A stretch of DNA of 64,000 nucleotides, from positions 2,294,001-2,358,000 of the forward strand of contig NZ_JAASRS010000001.1 of assembly GCF_011761475.1 (NCBI RefSeq). The letters are read 5' to 3'. This DNA is from Saccharococcus thermophilus. GTDB taxonomy: Bacteria > Bacillota > Bacilli > Bacillales > Anoxybacillaceae. The position numbers were made by a program, and so were the translations under genes. The notes below the pieces were generated by a model. That model saw only the letters and a program-made list of their open reading frames with translations, was not told the DNA's origin and made no database searches. Below, piece by piece: positions 29,807 to 38,517 of the stretch (within the stretch, counting starts at the first letter, position 1; every line of letters starts with the position of its first letter).

Positions 29807-31693
29807 CTCACATTTCGCACCCTAACAAGGTCAAAACAAAGGATTTTTTATTTAGTTTTTCAGAATAACTTTTTGACCAACACAACGAGCGATGGCAATC
29901 CTTTTTTTACCATCGCTGGTCGTTCCGTATCACGTTACACGTAGATGCTCTCATCCATGCCCAATCCCTGCAGAATCCTTCGCTGATCAGGGGTAAGGGA
30001 GCGATCCAGTGAGCGTTGGATGCGCCCATCCGGCAGCTTGAACAGGACGACGTTCACATATTGAAACAGCTGAAAAATCGCCTGTCCCGTCGGCCGGGTC
30101 AGCTTGCGGCCTCCAGGACCCTTCAACGGGTGTTCTGGAGTAATAAACTGACGCACTCGGCGCTGAAAAACGCGGTAAATAGCCAAGGCCAACAGAAACA
30201 AATAGCCTAATACTGCGACCCGTTCTGGTTTTTTGACGTAAATCTCATCCGTGAAAAACGGATCTTTCAAAAAAGCGAAGTTCATTTCCACCGAGATCTG
30301 CCCTTTATACAGCTTCAAGATCTCTTGGGCATCCATGGGTTGGCCCTTCCATTCCTTCGGAACGGTCGTGACAAGGACAAACCGGGACGCTTTCCGTCTC
30401 GCCTGTTCCCACGCGTCTTGGTCGAATTCGACGTCAAGGTGCAAGAAATACAGCGTCTCCACCTCGGGTTCCGCCCCTTTTTTCGGCCGTCCGCGCCGTT
30501 TTTTCAGGCGTACGATCTCTTCGACCGCGGCCTCAACCCGATGAAACCGGGGGCGAAGGGACGCCTTGAGGGACGCCAAGGCTTGTTCGGCATCTTCCCG
30601 GCAGGAGAAGGGGTGACGCTCCCAACGGGCTTGTTCCTCGCGAAGAAGCTCCGCTTCTTTGGTTCGTTCTTTTTCAAGCGTCTTTCCTTTTCGCTGGTCG
30701 AGCGCGCTCGATTCAACAACGATCAGCCGAACGGGGTGGCCTTCATACGTCGAGGCCGTTTCCCATACCCGGTACGTGGCGCCGTTTCTCTCCGCCAACG
30801 TAAAGGGATCGCTCCACGTCGTGTCCTCAGCATCCGCTTCGGCCAGCGCGGTTTTCACGATCCGGAGCGACGAAGGGCCTCTGGTGATCAAAAAGGCGTT
30901 GGCCGCTTTGGTTTGCGCCAGGGTCTCTTTCGTCATCGCGGCGGAATCGGCCACGTAAATCCATTCGTCTTCGATTTTGGCCTGCTTCAGCTGTTCATGG
31001 ACACGAGACAGCACCTCGGGATTCCATGTTTTATCGGGCAGGTTGCCATCGTGCACATCGCCGTAAAACGGGATGCCGTCCTCGTTGCCGACCAGTCCGA
31101 AACCGATCTGTTTTTGCCAACGATGATGGCGGTTGTAGCCATGTGTGATTTGTAAGGCCTCTAACGAGGCCGATTCATACGCGCCGTAAACGGTCTTGTC
31201 CGTCGTATCGGCGTGGAAGGCTCGGAGGGAAAGGCCTTCTTTTCGATAAATATGAATCAAGCAAGTGCTGATGACGTTGTGAATGCCAGCCTCATACAGG
31301 CGATCGAGATGACGGGCCAACGCATCGTCGTTCAACCAGGAAGGATGGAGATCGGGACGGATGAGTTTCTCACAATCGACCTCCTGAGCCCAATGTTCCA
31401 AGTGAACAAGGGCTTGCCGGCCGTCAAACACATTGTAGAGGATGGCCTGAACGGCATCGCTGACTCGCGTTTGGCACTGCGGATCGACGGGCACGAGATG
31501 GTCAATCAATTGAGGCAGACCCAGTTTCTTGAATAGGGCACTTATTATATTCAAATAAGAATTGCGATAGACCTTTTTGACTTGAACGTTCATAAGTGAA
31601 AAACTCCTTTACGTTCCTTGTGTGTCAAGGATTCATTCGACATCGGAACGAAAAAATCCTCCCGATTTTCGTCGAGAGGGTGCGAAATGTGAG
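29807..31693 (-). mobile_element. IS1634-family insertion sequence, copy A
   Basis: An 1,887-bp element bounded by CTCACATTTCGCACCCT and its inverse AGGGTGCGAAATGTGAG. It is the same length as copy B (47935-49821), in opposite orientation, and the transposase proteins are identical. The flanks (TTTTGA left, TTTTAA right) do not form an exact target duplication and belong to two different truncated genes, so this copy marks a deletion or rearrangement. Confidence 0.9.
29935..31593 (-). CDS. IS1634-family transposase (copy A)
   Basis: A 552-aa IS4-superfamily transposase with an N-terminal DUF4277-like region (YLNIISALFKKLGLPQLIDH) and a DDE core: Asp in FHADTTDKTVYG, Asp in IYVADSAAMTKE and Glu in GQISVEMNFAFLKDP. 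The frame is intact. A hairpin AGCGATGG/CCATCGCT (about 29888-29917) after the stop probably terminates it. Confidence 0.92.
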   Translation of the reverse strand: MNVQVKKVYRNSYLNIISALFKKLGLPQLIDHLVPVDPQCQTRVSDAVQAILYNVFDGRQALVHLEHWAQEVDCEKLIRPDLHPSWLNDDALARHLDRLYEAGIHNVISTCLIHIYRKEGLSLRAFHADTTDKTVYGAYESASLEALQITHGYNRHHRWQKQIGFGLVGNEDGIPFYGDVHDGNLPDKTWNPEVLSRVHEQLKQAKIEDEWIYVADSAAMTKETLAQTKAANAFLITRGPSSLRIVKTALAEADAEDTTWSDPFTLAERNGATYRVWETASTYEGHPVRLIVVESSALDQRKGKTLEKERTKEAELLREEQARWERHPFSCREDAEQALASLKASLRPRFHRVEAAVEEIVRLKKRRGRPKKGAEPEVETLYFLHLDVEFDQDAWEQARRKASRFVLVTTVPKEWKGQPMDAQEILKLYKGQISVEMNFAFLKDPFFTDEIYVKKPERVAVLGYLFLLALAIYRVFQRRVRQFITPEHPLKGPGGRKLTRPTGQAIFQLFQYVNVVLFKLPDGRIQRSLDRSLTPDQRRILQGLGMDESIYV

Positions 31694-32059
31694 TTTTAAA
31701 TAGTTTAAAAAGTGTTCTTCCGCATTGTGAAAAACGCGAATGAGTATATTCGATAGGTTTCTACCTATTGGACAATTCTCATTGGAATCAGGGCACTTCG
31801 GTACAAGCGTTTCCTCACTAGTGATTTTAAATATTTTGTCTAACGTAATATGTTCAGGCAGATCGTTTAAAGTGAATCCGCCTTTTGCCCCTTCTTTAGA
31901 AGTAATAATATTTTCTTTCCTTAATATGCTCAAAATTTTCCTTAATCTTGCTGGATGGACAGAAACACTTTGGGCAATGTCTTCACTGGTCACTCGTTGG
32001 CTTTGTTTTTGGGCCAGGTAAGCAACGCAGTGAACGGCAATCGAAAAGTCGCTATTCAT
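31625..32059 (-). CDS. Rrf2 family transcriptional regulator with IS-derived tail
   Basis: A winged-helix Rrf2 protein, YwnA-like. It starts MNSDFSIAVHCVAYLAQKQS, followed by the recognition helix VSVHPARLRKILSIL and the wing KEGAKGGFTLND. Three cysteines in CPDSNENC plus MNP-side Cys recall redox or Fe-S sensing members, though only two are native. Native sequence ends at NYLK where IS1634 copy A begins; the last 23 residues are read from the IS end. The DNA-binding domain is intact, so the protein may still work. It has a perfect operator over its own -10. Confidence 0.85.
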   Translation of the reverse strand: MNSDFSIAVHCVAYLAQKQSQRVTSEDIAQSVSVHPARLRKILSILRKENIITSKEGAKGGFTLNDLPEHITLDKIFKITSEETLVPKCPDSNENCPIGRNLSNILIRVFHNAEEHFLNYLKLTFRTLSTKIGRIFSFRCRMNP

Positions 32060-32077
32060 AATGAACCTTCCTCCTAA

Positions 32078-32111
32078 CTGTAATAATAATTATTACAGTT
32101 TATATTGTCAA
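32078..32111 (-). promoter_or_regulatory. Rrf2 gene promoter with autoregulatory operator
   Basis: On the minus strand TTGACA (32111-32106), 17 bases and TATTAT (32088-32083). A perfect 10-1-10 dyad CTGTAATAAT-A-ATTATTACAG (32078-32098) covers the -10. Rrf2 proteins usually repress themselves, so this is the probable binding site. Confidence 0.75.
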
Positions 32112-32225
32112 TTGGTAAATAATTGTTGACCTACTGTGAATAAAGTACTGTTGATATATACTGATTCTTGTGTGTTTTTCAAAAAGTACCGCCCTTTGAT
32201 TATTATTTATTAACAAGTCTGTATA

Positions 32226-32483
32226 CTAAAACCATTCATCATACATCCCTTTTAAAAACGTTCTTGTAATTGGAAATCCAGAACTCTCCCCTATAACAGA
32301 ATCAATTCCACAATGAGGACAAACTGCAGTGTCTTCATCATCCCACCACTCCGTAATTTCAGTAGGGCTAAAAATTTTTAAACAATAAAAGCAACCACAT
32401 ATAGTATCCTTTTCTAAATCTTTTCTATTATGGCTGCTAAAGCGATGCGCTTCTTTAAAGTGCTTTTCCACACTATATCCCAT
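32226..32483 (-). CDS. Hypothetical zinc-ribbon cytoplasmic protein
   Basis: An 85-aa protein with two metal-binding pairs, CGCFYC and CPHCG, in a treble-clef or ribbon arrangement, and an acidic WWDDEDTAV between them. It resembles small uncharacterised cytoplasmic proteins of Bacillaceae. AAGGAAAGG precedes the ATG. No function is known. It stands alone between the Rrf2 gene and a LysE-type exporter. Confidence 0.7.
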   Translation of the reverse strand: MGYSVEKHFKEAHRFSSHNRKDLEKDTICGCFYCLKIFSPTEITEWWDDEDTAVCPHCGIDSVIGESSGFPITRTFLKGMYDEWF

Positions 32484-32719
32484 TCCTTTCCTTATGCCTG
32501 TATTCTATTTTCACTTGGATTATCTTTTTCTTTTATTAAACTAAACCGCCTCGTTAGTTTAATAAGAAAAACAACATTCTTTAACAGAGACACTCATGAC
32601 AGCTTTTTGGTACAGCGATGCATTAAAATAAGCTGTATTGCCCATACTATTCGGTTCATATCTTTGTATACCGCTTGTTTTCAGGGGAGCCTTATAATAA
32701 AAGTAATCCTGCTTAAAGT

Positions 32720-33340
32720 TTATTGAGACGCTTTTGTTTGAAGTAATTTTATACCTAACCCTATAAAAATAATCCCCGTTAATTTGTTCAATAGGTCTGC
32801 TATCTTTGTATTTTCTCTTAGTTTTTCGGTAGCGAGTGAAGCAAAATATGCAATGATTAAACACCAAAGAGTACCTGTAGTAATAAATGAAATTCCTAAA
32901 ATAATAAAGGGAATGGGACCGTAAGGATTGTTTGTAATAATAAATTGTGGAAGAAAAGAAATAAAGAATAAAGCTACTTTTGGATTTGTAACATTGGTTA
33001 TGACTCCCTGCATATATATCTTTCTTAATTCCAAATGCTGTAATGCAGAGGGTTCGAATTTTAGTAATGATTTTTGAAACAACATTTTTATACCAAGATA
33101 AATCAAGTAAGCAGCACCCATTATTTTAATTGCGGTAAATAACACAATAGATTGTTTCAAAATAATAGATAAACCAAAGGCAGCTAATAAAGTATGGATG
33201 AAAGAACCCGTTGAAATTCCAAGTACAGAGTAAATGCCTGCTTTTCTGCCTTGTGATATACTTCGGCTAATAATATACATAGTGTCAGTGCTTAATATGG
33301 CCATAAGTAAATAAACTCCGTAACCAGTTATTCCAAGCAA
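32720..33340 (-). CDS. LysE/RhtB family amino-acid exporter
   Basis: A 206-aa inner-membrane protein with six hydrophobic segments. Family features are SISQGRKAGIYSVLGISTG in the first loop, YLIYLGIKML, and GVITNVTNPKVALFFISFLPQF. The start is set at TTG 33340 (MLGITGYGVYLL) because AAGGTG is 6 bases upstream; an in-frame ATG at 33361 has no ribosome site but cannot be excluded. The substrate is unknown. Confidence 0.82.
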   Translation of the reverse strand: MLGITGYGVYLLMAILSTDTMYIISRSISQGRKAGIYSVLGISTGSFIHTLLAAFGLSIILKQSIVLFTAIKIMGAAYLIYLGIKMLFQKSLLKFEPSALQHLELRKIYMQGVITNVTNPKVALFFISFLPQFIITNNPYGPIPFIILGISFITTGTLWCLIIAYFASLATEKLRENTKIADLLNKLTGIIFIGLGIKLLQTKASQ

Positions 33341-33539
33341 TTCGCACACCTTCTTTTCCATTTATTTCATTTATCAACAGCATATCATCAATGAAGTCGT
33401 TCAGGAACTAAACTTTGCCTTTTTCAGCCAACCTGACTGTTAGTTTAACACTCATGAAACGAAGATTAAATGCTGCCTGTTAGCGGAACAAGAAAAACGA
33501 TACCAGTATTGAAGTATCGCTTTCACTGCTTCAATAACA

Positions 33540-33797
33540 TTAACCGTTAATTACTAATGTTTTTTGATTAAATTCAGTAACAGCATTGTTCCTATATTTT
33601 AAAAAAGACCAGCTAAAAATAACGACACTTAGCAAACCAACTAAATAACTTATTGTTTTATCAGTGAGATTAAAGTATGTATAGAACGTTAAATTACTGC
33701 CAAAAATCATTGAAAACAAACATAAGAAAGCATATTTTCTTACAGTTTTACTATATTGATTGAGTCCATTCATCCACCATCTTTTCTTATTCTCCAT
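33540..33797 (-). CDS. Small two-helix membrane protein
   Basis: An 85-aa protein with hydrophobic segments at about residues 23-42 (YAFLCLFSMIFGSNLTFYTY) and 48-66 (TISYLVGLLSVVIFSWSFL), and a basic N terminus. GGGAGG lies 8 bases before the ATG. No family is recognised. It is low in GC like its neighbours. Confidence 0.6.
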   Translation of the reverse strand: MENKKRWWMNGLNQYSKTVRKYAFLCLFSMIFGSNLTFYTYFNLTDKTISYLVGLLSVVIFSWSFLKYRNNAVTEFNQKTLVING

Positions 33798-33916
33798 GGT
33801 ATAAACCTCCCTCTATAAATGTTGATATATCAACGGTTGTAGCCGTTTCAGGGGTGTCAAAAAAATATTTTTCGACAAAGTTTCTAACATTATTTCTTAA
33901 ATATGTGTATATCTTA

Positions 33917-34182
33917 CATTGACTGGGTACGCTTCGCGGCCACTACTGGTTAAATTTGGTTGTAGTAGAGGAAGCGTATGGGATGCACCGTGGATCTCTG
34001 CATCGCTGATGATGACGAACCCTCCCATGTCTCTTGGCATCCTTGTGCCTACATTCCTTCGTTCGGTCTAGTCATCAGGCAGAGGCCGGCTAAGCTCCTT
34101 TAGGGACTCAAGGTCGAATGGATGATATCGCGCCAGCTTCTCCGTGTCATCCTTGTTGTCTAGAGAATCCAGACTATAGGCA
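33917..34182 (-). ncRNA. Candidate bridge/seek RNA region of the IS110-family element
   Basis: About 265 bases without a coding frame but far richer in GC than the flanks, with local hairpins such as ACTAC/GTAGT (near 33950-33975). IS110 and IS1111 elements encode a guide RNA in their longer non-coding end that pairs with target and donor DNA. Assignment is by position and composition only. Confidence 0.45.
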
Positions 34183-35460
34183 TCAAGCAGCCGTTTCGAG
34201 GCCAAAGATGTCCTGCATCATTCGCTTCACGTCAAACGCCTGTCGTTTCGTACACACCGCATGCAGTACCTTCAGTAATTTTCCGCATAACACTACAATG
34301 GATTGCTTCTTCCGCAACGGATTATCAGGACGTGTCGTGTAATAGTCGTGCAGCTGCCGAAACGCTTCGTTGTGACGGATCATCGGCATCATCACCCGGA
34401 ACAGAAGGGCGCGCAACCGCCTTCTTCCACGCTTGGAGATCCGTTTTTGCCCTTTGTGTTGGCCGGAGGAATGTTCCCGCAGCGTCAGGCCCGCTAATTT
34501 GATAAGCTGCCGCGGATCCTGATAATGGGAGAAACTCCCGATCTCTGATAACAGTTCTACGATGGTCGCATCGCCTAAGCCCGGAACGGTCTTCAGCCAT
34601 TCGTATTCGACGGAGGTTTGAACTAGTTCAATCAGCTGTTCTGTCAATGCCTCGATCTCTTTTTCCAGCTGGCGGTACCGGCGGACAAGCGTGGCAATTT
34701 CGATACGGGCCATCTGTTGTCCTTCCGTTACGCCAATGGAGTGTTGGGCCAATTCCATCAACTTCTTCGCTTTCGGCTTTTGTGGCGATTGTAATCCCTC
34801 ACTTTGCCGGTAAAGGGCCAGCACCTCTTCTAGTTCTTTTCCTGCCAGATCACCCGGAAATGGCGTATATTCCAGCACCGCGAGCGCCATTTTCCCAAAT
34901 GACGGGAAGACTTGGGAAAACTCCGGAAAATATCGATCAAGCCAGCGAATCATTTGATTTCGAATCGCTCCCTGTTCTTCCACCAATTTGGAGCGAAATG
35001 TCGCTCCCACGCGCAGATCCGCCTCCATCCCTTTCAGAATACGCGGATAGCTGAATCGGCCGTCTTTCACTAACCGGGCAATGACGAGCGCGTCTTTCGC
35101 ATCATGCTTGGTTGGAAGGTTATCGTCCAGCTCTTTGGATCGCTTCACGTGCATCGGGTTTGTCATGACGAGAGGGATGCCTTTCTCATCAAGAAAATAG
35201 GCGAGATTCAGCCAATAATGTCCCGTTGGCTCGATGCCAACGATCACCTCGGTTTTTCCAAATTCCTTCATGGCTTCCACGATGCACTGGTACAACCATT
35301 CCAATCCTTCTCTCGATTGCAGAACGGGAAACGGCTTTTTTAACACCCTCCCTCGCTCATCCACAAAGCAGGCATAATGTTTTTTCTTTGCAATATCCAT
35401 CCCAACCACCAGCGTTTGATCGGTGACTTGATTAATCTTCTTGTTTGAGATAGAATTCAT
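34183..35460 (-). CDS. IS110-family transposase (DEDD recombinase)
   Basis: The 425-aa product has an N-terminal RuvC-like DEDD domain (VVGMDIAKKKHYACF, GIEPTGHYW, KHDAKDALVIARL) and the C-terminal transposase_20 domain with the helix-hairpin motif TVPGLGDATIVELLSEIG and the serine region LTLREHSSGQHKGQ. The frame is intact. Its AAGGAGG ribosome site lies in a stem (see leader). Confidence 0.93.
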   Translation of the reverse strand: MNSISNKKINQVTDQTLVVGMDIAKKKHYACFVDERGRVLKKPFPVLQSREGLEWLYQCIVEAMKEFGKTEVIVGIEPTGHYWLNLAYFLDEKGIPLVMTNPMHVKRSKELDDNLPTKHDAKDALVIARLVKDGRFSYPRILKGMEADLRVGATFRSKLVEEQGAIRNQMIRWLDRYFPEFSQVFPSFGKMALAVLEYTPFPGDLAGKELEEVLALYRQSEGLQSPQKPKAKKLMELAQHSIGVTEGQQMARIEIATLVRRYRQLEKEIEALTEQLIELVQTSVEYEWLKTVPGLGDATIVELLSEIGSFSHYQDPRQLIKLAGLTLREHSSGQHKGQKRISKRGRRRLRALLFRVMMPMIRHNEAFRQLHDYYTTRPDNPLRKKQSIVVLCGKLLKVLHAVCTKRQAFDVKRMMQDIFGLETAA

Positions 35461-35467
35461 GTATAGT

Positions 35468-35532
35468 CCTCCTTGGTATCCAAATTAGGGGTCAATTCGT
35501 GCGATTGACACCCCCGAATCATACCAAGAGGG
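35468..35532 (-). promoter_or_regulatory. Folded leader hiding the IS110 transposase ribosome site
   Basis: CCTCCTTGGTAT (35468-35479) pairs with ATACCAAGAGGG (35521-35532), 12 positions with one mismatch and one wobble. Inside, GGGGTCAAT pairs with ATTGACACCCC with one bulged base. In the minus-strand RNA the AAGGAGG site is in this stem, which would limit translation from read-through transcripts. Confidence 0.6.
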
Positions 35533-35700
35533 CTTTTTTTATTCAAGTCCCCGAAAAAACTTCTAACAGGAATGCTCCTTATATTGAAAATTTAGTTATT
35601 TCGTTTTACGATTTTATTGTATATAGACAACAACCCTTTTCGGGTTGCCTGACAGGTCACTTTAGCATTATTTTTTAAAAATGTAGGAGGGACAAATCTA

Positions 35701-36240
35701 ATGGATAAACTTTCCCTAGAAAGAGAATTAGATTTGTTCTTAAAGAACAATACCATTATTCAGCTAGTTAAAGCATTACATATTCCTGATGACTCCGACA
35801 CCCTAACAAAAGATCGCCCCTCTATCGTTTTTGGACATTCACTTAGTAGCATGGAAATATTTGAATTAGAAAAAAGTGTTAAGAAAGCTGAAAATGCAGA
35901 AACTCTTGAGGAATTTGTCCAATCAATGTTCGAAAAAAAGCAAGCAAGCCACAAAGATCTTCAAGATGCAGGAATTTCGAAGGAATATTGGCATAAACTT
36001 GTTAGAGGGAAAATCAAGCAGCCATCCAAAGCCAAACTCCTTTGTATAGCTATAGCTTTAAAACTAAACTTGGAAGAAACGGAAAAGCTGCTGAGAAAAG
36101 CTGGTTATAGTCTTGCTAGAGACGTATCTGTATTTGAATCTATTATAGGATTTTTCATTGAAAAGGGGATTTATTGCATCACTACAATAGATGAATACTT
36201 AGTAAACTATAATCAACCTACTCTTTTCTCCATCGAATAA
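35701..36240 (+). CDS. HTH (XRE-like) domain protein
   Basis: A 179-aa protein. The C half holds a helix-turn-helix of Xre type: HKDLQDAGISKEYWHKLVRG (about residues 80-99) and SKAKLLCIAIALKLNLEETE, then a helical tail IGFFIEKGIYCITTIDEYL that recurs in this domain type. The N half is charged and unrecognised. TAGGAGGG lies 8 bases before the ATG. It is the first gene of the low-GC accessory block and faces the helicase gene. Confidence 0.7.
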   Translation: MDKLSLERELDLFLKNNTIIQLVKALHIPDDSDTLTKDRPSIVFGHSLSSMEIFELEKSVKKAENAETLEEFVQSMFEKKQASHKDLQDAGISKEYWHKLVRGKIKQPSKAKLLCIAIALKLNLEETEKLLRKAGYSLARDVSVFESIIGFFIEKGIYCITTIDEYLVNYNQPTLFSIE

Positions 36241-36259
36241 ATATGACTTGACGTGTTTG

Positions 36260-36294
36260 AAGGGAAGGGGAAGCAAATCCTTCCCTTTATTTTA
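36260..36294. terminator. Terminator between the XRE-like gene and the helicase gene
   Basis: AAGGGAAGG and CCTTCCCTT arms with a 10-base loop, followed by a T-rich run on the plus strand. Confidence 0.75.
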
Positions 36295-37900
36295 CAGCAG
36301 GAATATAATAGTTAAATTTCGATTGATAGTAAAATGGAATTTTGGCATATCCAATTCCATTTCGCTGCTTCAAAATCACGAGTTCCATATCTCGTATTTC
36401 TTTGGCTTTCCATTGATTAATTAAATCCCTCCTTGCTTCTTCGTTTTTTGCAGCTTTATCAATATCTTTAAACTGCAAGCCACACACCACATCCGCAGAA
36501 TACTCAATTCCTCCGCTTTCTTTAAAACTTTCAAAGCTAACAGAATGTACATAATGTGCTCTATTGAAAGATGAAATAACAATAAGGGGAACATCGAAAT
36601 CTCGGCTAATCTTTTTTAACTGAGTTACGTTATAATCTACTAATTGCTTATCGCTTAAGCTTTTTCCTTTGGGGGACATTAATATTTGCAAATAATCAAC
36701 CACTACAACCAATCGGTCACATTTTGTCTTATATTCCTTAACGATGTTGCGAATAGATAACACATCTGAATCAAATGGGCTTTCAATAATAGCCATATTA
36801 TGTGAGATAATTTTGTAGTTACTTAAAGCTTCCATAAGAACTTCTTGAGGAATCTTCCCAAGCAGAATATCTTGTGAAGTGTAAGCTTTACGAGGAGAAA
36901 TGAGGAATGTTTGTCGTGAGAGGCTTCTACTAATTAATTCTTTTTTACTCATTTCGAGTGAGAAATAGAGAACAGGAATATGAGTGGAGGCAATATAATC
37001 GCTAATTTGTTGTACAAATGCGGTCTTTCCCAAAGAAGTTGCTGCTCCCAATACATAAAGACCTGGTACAAGCCCTCCCCCCAACACCTTATCTAACTCC
37101 TGAAAACCTGTTGAGATGGGTTTCAATGAATTTTCCGTTATTTCCTTAACGAAATCATCTAAATAAGCCGCAACAAAGTGCTTTTCCCATTCACTCTTAA
37201 TCCGCTTCTCAATTTCTTTAAGAAAACTTTCCAATCCTTTTCTATCGTCAACAAGGAATTCATTCACATCCTTATATTTAGAAGGTAAATGGAACACTCG
37301 AAGTTCAATGCCTTCTTCCTCCGCTTTTTTCTTCATAAAAGTAGCAAGCTTCTCTCCTGAGGTATCATTGTCAGGAATTAGCACAAATGCCTTGTCCTCT
37401 ATACTATTGCGTTGTTCGACTATCTTTTTCATCAACATATCTGCATTACTAACGCTATTCAACGCAATAGCATAAAATCCAAATTCTTCAATAGATAGTG
37501 CGTCAAAAATACCTTCTACAACAAAAATGAGATTAGAATTGCAAGATTTGAGATAACGTTCATTAAATAACTTAACACGATATCCTTTCAGATTGTGTGT
37601 TTTGTTTACTTTTTTTCCTTCTGGTACGCTTTGTTCATCCACTCTTGAAATAAAATATCGGCAAACATTGTCTTCATCCCAAATCGGTAAAAAATATTTA
37701 AATGCCTTCATTACATCACTAGGTCTCTCATTTAGTGCTGTACTGAGCTGGATCGCATCATTCATTCCATTTGCTGAGTACCCAAGCTTATACTTTTTAA
37801 CAATGTTTTCTGAAAGTCCACGTTTACGGAAATAATCTGTTTGTTCAACATTTCGATGTAGATGATTAATTAATTCATTAAAATTGATCTCTACCGTCAT
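36287..37900 (-). CDS. Toprim and DnaB-like helicase protein of a mobile element
   Basis: A 537-aa protein. The N part has a Toprim domain: IFVVEGIFDALS with the conserved Glu and LIPDNDTSGEKLA with the metal acids. The C part is a RecA-type replicative helicase: LGAATSLGKTAF (Walker A), SLEMSKKELISR and VVVDYLQILM (Walker B). It is built like the back two thirds of a phage gp4-type primase-helicase. The start MTVEINFNELI at 37900 is preceded by AAGGAG. The frame is also open upstream to ATG 37993 and then to a single TAA that separates it from the CHC2 ORF. Confidence 0.85.
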   Translation of the reverse strand: MTVEINFNELINHLHRNVEQTDYFRKRGLSENIVKKYKLGYSANGMNDAIQLSTALNERPSDVMKAFKYFLPIWDEDNVCRYFISRVDEQSVPEGKKVNKTHNLKGYRVKLFNERYLKSCNSNLIFVVEGIFDALSIEEFGFYAIALNSVSNADMLMKKIVEQRNSIEDKAFVLIPDNDTSGEKLATFMKKKAEEEGIELRVFHLPSKYKDVNEFLVDDRKGLESFLKEIEKRIKSEWEKHFVAAYLDDFVKEITENSLKPISTGFQELDKVLGGGLVPGLYVLGAATSLGKTAFVQQISDYIASTHIPVLYFSLEMSKKELISRSLSRQTFLISPRKAYTSQDILLGKIPQEVLMEALSNYKIISHNMAIIESPFDSDVLSIRNIVKEYKTKCDRLVVVVDYLQILMSPKGKSLSDKQLVDYNVTQLKKISRDFDVPLIVISSFNRAHYVHSVSFESFKESGGIEYSADVVCGLQFKDIDKAAKNEEARRDLINQWKAKEIRDMELVILKQRNGIGYAKIPFYYQSKFNYYIPAVK

Positions 37901-37999
37901 GGATGATACATCTCCTTTCGTTTTATTTTTCTTAGTCAATGAATTTTTTTCTCCCGTATAGGAGAGATAAGATGATATACCTGCCATGTTCATTAATTT

Positions 38000-38263
38000 T
38001 TATATTGCATCAGCTGTAGAAAGATTTTCATACTGTTCCATGAAATTAATAATATCCCCTTTGTGATCACAACTAAACGATTTAAAATAACGCTCATCAG
38101 GACGAATAACAAAGTGATCCCTTCTACCACAGAAAGGACAAGGATTAATAAAATACTGTTTCCCCACTTTTTTAGCTTTTGTACATGTAGCATTCTCGAT
38201 GTAGCTAAGAATGTCTACTCTATGTTTCGCTTCTTCGATTAGGGATGGATCAAAAAAACTCAT
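38000..38263 (-). CDS. CHC2 zinc-finger (DnaG-type) primase N-terminal protein
   Basis: An 87-aa protein with the zinc-binding domain of bacterial primases: NPCPFCGRRDHFVIRPD, FSCDHKGDIINFMEQYENLS. GGGAGG lies upstream of ATG 38263. The stop TAA (38002-38000) is in the same frame as the following helicase ORF, and the residues either side (STADAI, then KLMNMAGIS) read like the continuous DnaG segment. It is therefore either the first part of a split primase-helicase or a recent nonsense mutation. Confidence 0.82.
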   Translation of the reverse strand: MSFFDPSLIEEAKHRVDILSYIENATCTKAKKVGKQYFINPCPFCGRRDHFVIRPDERYFKSFSCDHKGDIINFMEQYENLSTADAI

Positions 38264-38318
38264 TAAGCAAGGAAACCTCCCTTTCTTAATTGTTCTAAAT
38301 GAATTTAATGTTTTTTCT

Positions 38319-38355
38319 GAATGGCAAGAGCTATTTTAAAATGCTCTTGCCATTC
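38319..38355. terminator. Strong bidirectional hairpin between rep and CHC2 genes
   Basis: Perfect 13-bp arms GAATGGCAAGAGC and GCTCTTGCCATTC, with T-rich runs on both sides. Confidence 0.8.
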
Positions 38356-38412
38356 TATTATTTTTTATTAAATCTATTAAGAAGAAAATATTCCCTAAAG
38401 GTATTGATAAAT

Positions 38413-38510
38413 ACTGTATTTCCTGAAAATATCTCCTATCACAGTGTATCCATTTCCTAGAGGAGTGTATAGAAATTCCTAATAAAGTGTATAAACCATT
38501 GCATTAGGAA
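38413..38510. repeat. Iteron-like direct repeats, candidate replication origin
   Basis: AGTGTAT occurs at 38443, 38464 and 38486, spacing 21 and 22 bases, each followed by a TTCCTA- or TTGCAT-like block; a degenerate copy ACTGTATTTCCT starts at 38413. Helical-turn spacing next to a putative rep gene is typical of plasmid iterons. Confidence 0.55.
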
Positions 38511-38517
38511 AAATGGT

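Larger units (their letters stand above)
33917..35545 (-). mobile_element. IS110-family element (boundaries approximate)
   Basis: Contains a 425-aa DEDD transposase, a long structured non-coding region at its 3' side (33917-34182) and a folded leader at its 5' side. IS110 elements lack clear inverted repeats, so the ends are estimated from the jump in GC content. The longer non-coding end downstream of the gene is like the IS1111 subgroup. Confidence 0.65.

Noticed and set aside
30325-31155. 276-aa frame antisense to the IS1634 transposase, also in copy B
   Set aside because: A shadow of a GC-rich gene; identical in both copies because the IS is identical.
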